Shown here: one piece after another, positions 5,587 to 9,135 of the stretch
How positions within the stretch are numbered: the stretch's first letter is position 1
Layout of the letters: every line of letters begins with the position of its first letter
From: Fimbriimonadales bacterium
GTDB lineage: Bacteria; Armatimonadota; Fimbriimonadia; Fimbriimonadales; ATM1
Length of the DNA stretch: 9,135 bases
NCBI GenBank assembly: GCA_025922995.1
Contig: JAICGT010000026.1
Location: 1 to 9,135 of the forward strand
Reading direction: 5' to 3'
Program-made: the position numbers and the translations under genes
The notes under the pieces: generated by a model
Told to the model about the DNA's origin: nothing
The model's database searches: none
The model's input: only the letters and a program-made list of their open reading frames with translations

Positions 5587-6064
5587 TCGACAGAACGCGT
5601 TGCGTCGGTGCCGGAAGGCAGAGCGTCGCTTGGGTGCCCGGGACACGCGGCCGGAGACTTCCGAGCCTGCACCAACTTCGATCAGCGTGTCCCGGAACTG
5701 AGAATTTCGCAGTAGAATCTTACTTGCGATGAGCGCCGTAGCATGCAGCTTGAAAAGAACCGAGGCGATTCGCCAATCGTAGAATCGAAAGTCGACAATC
5801 GTCCCCAAAAATGGTTTACTTTCACCCGTCTCGTGACATAAGTATTGAATGCACTTTTCCCACTTCGCACTTCGCCTTTTGGATATAGGCTGTCGGATGT
5901 CGATTAGTCGGTAACTGCTCACAATCCCCCGCCGCTTGTTAAGGTGGAAAAAAATGACGAAGTTTAAAACAAAAAATGAGATGAATCGATGAATCCTGCC
6001 TCAAACAGCCCAGAAATGGCTGCATCAAGGTGCGGTCTGAGCGATCAAGGCCCTAGTGCGGGCT
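5587..6064. other. Leader/intergenic region upstream of the LemA operon
   Basis: From 5587 to 5922 the frame of the LemA partner stays open but looks non-coding. It holds an exact 11-bp inverted repeat, CCGGGACACGC (5638-5648) and GCGTGTCCCGG (5685-5695), with a 36-nt loop. From 5923 to 6064 the sequence is AT-rich, with A-runs on the plus strand (T-runs on the minus strand) downstream of the rhomboid gene stop. The T-runs near 5947-5976 could help end that transcript, but I see no strong stem directly before them. A tandem GATGAATC doublet lies at about 5980-5996. No convincing promoter could be assigned. Confidence 0.4.
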
Positions 6065-6811
6065 TCATCGAGGCGGCTCGTCCTCGTCGAGGCTCTCCTC
6101 CAGCAGCTTGCGCAGCCGAAGCCGCTCCTGCTCCGACTCGCGCTTGGTCTTCATGCTCTTCCGAAACTCGTCGCCGAACGGCTTCTCTTTCCGTTTGGGC
6201 AACGGGAGCGAAATCGGCCTCGCCGCCAACGCCCACGCCGCCAGCGGCGCAAGCCCCGCTCCCAAGCCCGCGAGTGGCGCGCCGTATCCGTAAGACACCA
6301 CGATGCCGAGAGCCGCTATCCAGCCGAGCCACTTGGCTTTGATGGGCACGACGCACATCAGCATGATGGTCGCTTCCGGCCGGTACGCGGCGTAGGTAAC
6401 GAGCCAGCAAGCTACCGTCAGCGACAGGCCATAGGTGACAAGTGCTTCGCCCGAAATGGCCGCGCCAATCCAAACCGCCAACGGCGGCACAACGAGTAAA
6501 ACCAAATAGGCTGCCAAGAACCGGCCCCGTTCCCACGCCCGCTCCATGGCGCCCATGAAGTAAAAGGCCATTAGCCCGGAAAACAGCAATCCCACCGGGC
6601 TCGGCTGAATCAGGGCGTACGTGACAATCGTCCACGGCCTCTTCAGCCAGGTATCCGAGTCGAAAATCAGCTCGAACCAAGAGCCGTCCATGCGTGACAT
6701 CCACCAAGCGACGAAGGCAAAAATCGCCACGCCGATCGTCACCATCGTGACCGGCATGCCGCCTTTCACTAAAAACGACCTGGCGCTATCGAACGGCCTC
6801 GGGCTTGCCAC
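6065..6811 (-). CDS. Rhomboid-family six-helix membrane protein, probably protease-dead
   Basis: A 248-residue polytopic protein with six predicted helices (about 19-37, 60-88, 98-119, 123-141, 147-176, 179-198) and a charged cytoplasmic-type tail (206-248) rich in K, R and E. Rhomboid features are PWTIVTYALIQ with GLLFSGLMAFYFMGAMER (59-91), and VPIKAKWLGW (155-164), the typical segment between helices. Active rhomboids cleave in the membrane with a Ser in GxSG and a His in the last helix. Here the Ser motif reads YGLSL (127-131) and the last helix has YGYGAPLAGL with no His, and HxxxxH in helix 2 is also lost. So a non-proteolytic (iRhom/Derlin-like) role is inferred. The start is GTG at 6811, with a G-rich stretch abutting it; ATG at 6757 (MPVTMVTIGV) after AAAGGCGGC is a credible alternative. 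Confidence 0.82.
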   Translation of the reverse strand: MASPRPFDSARSFLVKGGMPVTMVTIGVAIFAFVAWWMSRMDGSWFELIFDSDTWLKRPWTIVTYALIQPSPVGLLFSGLMAFYFMGAMERAWERGRFLAAYLVLLVVPPLAVWIGAAISGEALVTYGLSLTVACWLVTYAAYRPEATIMLMCVVPIKAKWLGWIAALGIVVSYGYGAPLAGLGAGLAPLAAWALAARPISLPLPKRKEKPFGDEFRKSMKTKRESEQERLRLRKLLEESLDEDEPPR

Positions 6812-6854
6812 CCCCTCATTCTATCGCCCTGCGCCTGCCAAAATGGATTTCCGA

Positions 6855-6881
6855 GGAACCGAACGGGTGATCTGGCGTAAT
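6855..6881 (+). promoter_or_regulatory. Putative ECF-type promoter of the sigma/anti-sigma operon
   Basis: GGAACC (6855-6860), a 15-nt spacer, then CGTAAT (6876-6881) matches the general layout of ECF promoters (GAAC-type -35 and CGT-type -10). Transcription would begin near 6888, about 32 nt before the sigma start codon, so autoregulation is likely. CGAGGAACC recurs at 6888-6896 without a matching -10. Confidence 0.5.
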
Positions 6882-6919
6882 ACTTTGCGAGGAACCTTTC
6901 AATAGAGAAACCCCTTCTT

Positions 6920-7471
6920 TTGCAAGACGGAGACTTAGTCGAACAGGCTCAAAAAGGTCGCGGAGACGCATTCGAGAAGCTGTATCATCGGCACCTCGAT
7001 AAGCTGTATTCGTTAGCCTACGGCATTGTCGGCAATCAATCCGATGCAAAGGACGTGGTTCAAGAAACGTTTCTCAAGGCTTTTCAAAGGTTGCCGAAAC
7101 TAAAGCGGGACGGCGCTATCCTCGGATACTTATGCCGTACGGCGAGTAACGCTGCGATCGACATCCTGAGGGCGAGAAGGTCGTCTAAGGTCGTCCATCT
7201 GGACGACGTCAGGGCGGACTCTCTGCTCAGCCAGGATGCCGATCCGAAGGAAGCGCTCGAGTCCAAATTGGACAACAAGGCTTTGGCTGCCGCCTTGATG
7301 CAGTTGAGTGACGACCATCGCGTCGTCGTCGTTCTGCACCATTTGGAAGGCTGCTCGGTGGAAGAAATTGCAAAACGGTTGGACCTTCCACCAGGGACTG
7401 TCAAGAGCCGGCTGGGACGCGCGCGAGAAACGCTGAGACGCAGGCTGTTGGGGAAGGTATTCGTAGAATGA
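6920..7471 (+). CDS. ECF (sigma-70 family, group 4) RNA polymerase sigma factor
   Basis: A 183-residue sigma factor that redirects RNA polymerase to stress or envelope promoters. The sigma-2 domain (about 14-87) shows AFEKLYHRHLDKLYSLAY, then GNQSDAKDVVQETFLKAF and GYLCRTASNAAIDILRARRS. A linker (88-125) follows. Sigma-4 (about 128-177) shows LMQLSDDHRVVVVLHHLEG and the helix-turn-helix SVEEIAKRLDLPPGTVKSRL. There is no sigma-3, as expected for ECF. The only usable start is TTG at 6920, since an in-frame TAA lies at about 6879; the ribosome site is weak, perhaps keeping expression low. The stop overlaps the anti-sigma ATG (ATGA), giving strict co-translation. A plausible self-recognised promoter is upstream. 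Confidence 0.95.
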   Translation: MQDGDLVEQAQKGRGDAFEKLYHRHLDKLYSLAYGIVGNQSDAKDVVQETFLKAFQRLPKLKRDGAILGYLCRTASNAAIDILRARRSSKVVHLDDVRADSLLSQDADPKEALESKLDNKALAAALMQLSDDHRVVVVLHHLEGCSVEEIAKRLDLPPGTVKSRLGRARETLRRRLLGKVFVE

Positions 7472-7848
7472 ATTGCTCTGATAAGAAACGAGAGATCTCA
7501 GAAATGTCTGTCTTCGAATTGAGGTCGGCTGCGTCGGATGTTCACGTTGGATCGTGCTCTAACTGCAACCGGTATCTCAACGACATGCTTGCCATTTCCG
7601 ACGGCTTGGCGGCACTTGTGATTCCACATCCTGCGGGGATGCAGCGGCCGGTCAGGCAGACGACTAGACGCGAAAAATGGCTGACGCTGGCTGCAGCCAT
7701 CCTTGTAATGATTCTCGTGGGCACGGTAGGGGCGTACGTGTACCAGAGTTATTACGCAGAAGACCCGTGCAGCACAGGTTCGCGAAGGATTGTCTCCCCG
7801 GACCCTGGTCCGCCTAGAACGGCAGAGCCCCCACGGAGCGTGAAATAA
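7468..7848 (+). CDS. Membrane-bound zinc-type (ZAS-like) anti-sigma factor
   Basis: A 126-residue protein coupled by ATGA to the ECF sigma gene. Residues 26-33 are HVGSCSNC, the H-x3-C-x2-C zinc signature of ZAS anti-sigma domains, and Cys3 is placed to be the fourth ligand. A single membrane helix (about 71-92, WLTLAAAILVMILVGTVGAY) follows, then a short Pro-rich extracytoplasmic tail (EDPCSTGSRR to the C-terminus). The expected role is to bind the sigma factor at the membrane and release it on a signal. The outer tail is only about 30 residues, too short for a sensor domain, so the signal may be redox/zinc through the cluster, or a partner protein. The last 35 nt overlap the 3' end of the opposite-strand gene at 7814. 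Confidence 0.85.
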   Translation: MNCSDKKREISEMSVFELRSAASDVHVGSCSNCNRYLNDMLAISDGLAALVIPHPAGMQRPVRQTTRREKWLTLAAAILVMILVGTVGAYVYQSYYAEDPCSTGSRRIVSPDPGPPRTAEPPRSVK

Positions 7849-9135
7849 GCGCCAGGGCGATCGACGCCATGGCCATAAGGCCAGTGCCGCAGCTGAAGCC
7901 GGCCAGCAAAACCGGGGCGTATGACGACCAAGTTTCCGCTCCGTATCGCTTCGCAAAATAACGCCTGCCCGCCCACGCGCCAAGAAGCTGCGGAATCGTA
8001 TTGTGCGGCCATAATCCGATGCCCCCGGCAAAGCCGTAAAACGCCAGCATGGGCAACTTGAAGACGGAAAAGATGCCGTAAATGCCCAAGCCCGCAGCAG
8101 TGCCTGCGGTAATCAGGCCAGGCTTTAGCGCATTGAATGCCTCGCCCGTGCCCGGCAGATTAATCTGTTTCCAAACGGCTTCCGTCTGCGCGTGAAATGG
8201 CCAGAATTTTTGCGCATAAGGGTATGTGCCGCCATCGAAGGCGGGGCCACGCCAAAAGAACGACCAAAAAACGAAGCTGGCGATTAAAATGATTGGAAAC
8301 ATCACAACTTCGGCTTTCAAAATGCTCGTAAGCTTAGTGCCCGTCAATTCGACTTCGCGGAACCGTTGCGCGGCCCAACCGTGATCATGCAAGGGAATGG
8401 GTGCATACCAGGCGTCGACTTTGTCGTAGCCGCTCGATACAATCATCGCTTCCTTGATGTATGGGAATGAAACGCCGCGTCCGGTTAATCCGATCATACG
8501 CGCAGAGATATAGCTATTCATGGGGCTCCACACCAAGCCGAATAGAATCAGAATCCAGATAGGGAACGACGGCATGAGCCGATTGCACAACACGATGAGG
8601 GTTAGCGTCGCAACACTCCAGACGGCAACTCCCCGCCAAATCGGAAAGTCTCCGCGGCCCGGTGGAGGCGCAAGAGTGTACGTTGCTTCGGCTCGCTTGC
8701 GCTTTGCGTCAGAAAAGGCGCGCACGAGGAGCGCAACACCGAGAATCGCAATCGAAACATTTACGCCGATACCAACACTTAACCAGAAGTCTGTGTCGAC
8801 GGCGAGCTTGGTTGCGAACGCGTTTCCTCCACGATAGTGCGGCAACATTCCAGCATGAAAAAGAACCGGATTTAAGAACATTTGGCAGAGCACCGATCCG
8901 ATGGCCGAGCCAAGCACGATATGCCATGGTAACACGAATCCAGTCAACACATTCGCGAGATTGAAACTAATTCCCACGAGCGCTGCCGGCAAGATGTTTC
9001 TGACACTTTCAGAGTAATCCGAAAACGGAATCGGAAATATTTCAACACTATTCCCGAACGCCGTGCCCGTAATGATCGGGACTGCTAAATAGAAGAAGCC
9101 AAAGATAAGCCCAACAACAGCGCCTGTGCTGAATA
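7814..9135 (-). CDS. Large multi-spanning membrane protein, OPT-like transporter (DUF6784/6785-like), 5' end outside window
   Basis: The frame is open from the window's right edge to the TAG at 7814; about 440 C-terminal residues are visible. There are roughly ten hydrophobic segments. Conserved-looking blocks include NILPAALVGISFNLANVL, GSAIGSVLCQMFLNPVLFHAG with HYRGGNAFATKLAVDTDFW, WSPMNSYISARMIGLTGRG, FPYIKEAMIVSSGYDKVDAW and GGIGLWPHNTIPQLLGAWAG near the C-terminus. These recall the OPT-related proteins annotated as DUF6784/DUF6785 in Planctomycetota, Verrucomicrobiota and Armatimonadota. Oligopeptide or metal-chelate transport is known for true OPT members; the substrate here is unknown. 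A TTG at 8992 could be read as a start, but the coding sequence clearly continues upstream (FGFFYLAVPIITG, then FGNSVEIFPIPFSDYSESVR). The 3' end overlaps the anti-sigma gene by 35 nt, convergently. Confidence 0.8.
   Translation of the reverse strand, partial: FSTGAVVGLIFGFFYLAVPIITGTAFGNSVEIFPIPFSDYSESVRNILPAALVGISFNLANVLTGFVLPWHIVLGSAIGSVLCQMFLNPVLFHAGMLPHYRGGNAFATKLAVDTDFWLSVGIGVNVSIAILGVALLVRAFSDAKRKRAEATYTLAPPPGRGDFPIWRGVAVWSVATLTLIVLCNRLMPSFPIWILILFGLVWSPMNSYISARMIGLTGRGVSFPYIKEAMIVSSGYDKVDAWYAPIPLHDHGWAAQRFREVELTGTKLTSILKAEVVMFPIILIASFVFWSFFWRGPAFDGGTYPYAQKFWPFHAQTEAVWKQINLPGTGEAFNALKPGLITAGTAAGLGIYGIFSVFKLPMLAFYGFAGGIGLWPHNTIPQLLGAWAGRRYFAKRYGAETWSSYAPVLLAGFSCGTGLMAMASIALALISRSVGALPF

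Noticed and set aside
5530..5793. 15-nt repeat GTAGAATCGAAAGTC at 5530-5544 and 5779-5793
   Set aside because: The flanks do not align, so it does not support a duplication; kept only as a curiosity.
5954..5992. Twelve-codon ORF MTKFKTKNEMNR with an upstream AAGGTGG
   Set aside because: The spacing is good, but it is very short, lies in A-rich intergenic DNA and has no downstream gene on the same strand to be a leader for. Most likely chance.
1..9135. CRISPR array, insertion sequence or prophage
   Set aside because: No regularly spaced short repeats, no transposase or integrase-like protein and no phage structural genes were seen. The lemA repeats are the only long repeats.

Overview
The window looks like chromosomal DNA of a Gram-negative-type bacterium of moderately high GC. 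A PEP-CTERM-anchored exported protein, a SurA/parvulin-type foldase, a YabN-type methylase-MazG fusion, an OPT-like multi-spanning carrier and a ydaO-type cyclic-di-AMP riboswitch together point to Armatimonadota (Fimbriimonadia-like) or, as an alternative, Planctomycetota. This is inferred from gene content only; no rRNA or marker gene is present. There are no CRISPR arrays, tRNAs or recognisable transposase or integrase genes.

Left part (1-2350, minus strand): a probable operon reads right to left. It starts with a promoter-like -10 (2331-2340), a c-di-AMP aptamer (about 2160-2316), an intrinsic terminator with a U-tract (2110-2143), about 200 nt of further structured leader, an exported parvulin-type foldase (970-1908), and a YabN/MazG protein that runs off the window. 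The last gene appears to start at a CTG codon, with its Shine-Dalgarno sequence overlapping the foldase stop codon.

Middle part (2350-5922, minus strand): a two-gene unit of a single-pass membrane protein of unknown function and LemA, joined by an ATGA overlap, is intact at 4247-5586. About 310 bp of the lemA 3' end is repeated in direct orientation at 2367-2674 as a frameshifted, 5'-less remnant. The repeat period is 1,876 nt. Between the two copies lie a PEP-CTERM protein gene (2740-3474), a perfect 15-bp hairpin at the repeat junction, and about 770 nt of poorly defined sequence with one coding-like hypothetical ORF (3694-3978).

Right part (5923-9135): an apparently protease-dead rhomboid-family membrane protein (6065-6811, minus) is transcribed divergently from an ECF sigma factor (6920-7471, plus). 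The sigma gene is coupled by ATGA to a zinc-type (HxxxCxxC) membrane anti-sigma factor (7468-7848), and a plausible self-recognised ECF promoter lies upstream. The anti-sigma gene overlaps tail-to-tail by 35 bp with a large membrane carrier-like gene (7814-9135, minus, 5' end outside the window).

Functionally the window is dominated by envelope biology: periplasmic folding, PEP-CTERM surface protein, LemA membrane protein, pseudo-rhomboid and ECF/anti-sigma signalling. The c-di-AMP riboswitch in front of a foldase is the most notable regulatory element, and the lemA-flanked PEP-CTERM segment is the most notable structural rearrangement.
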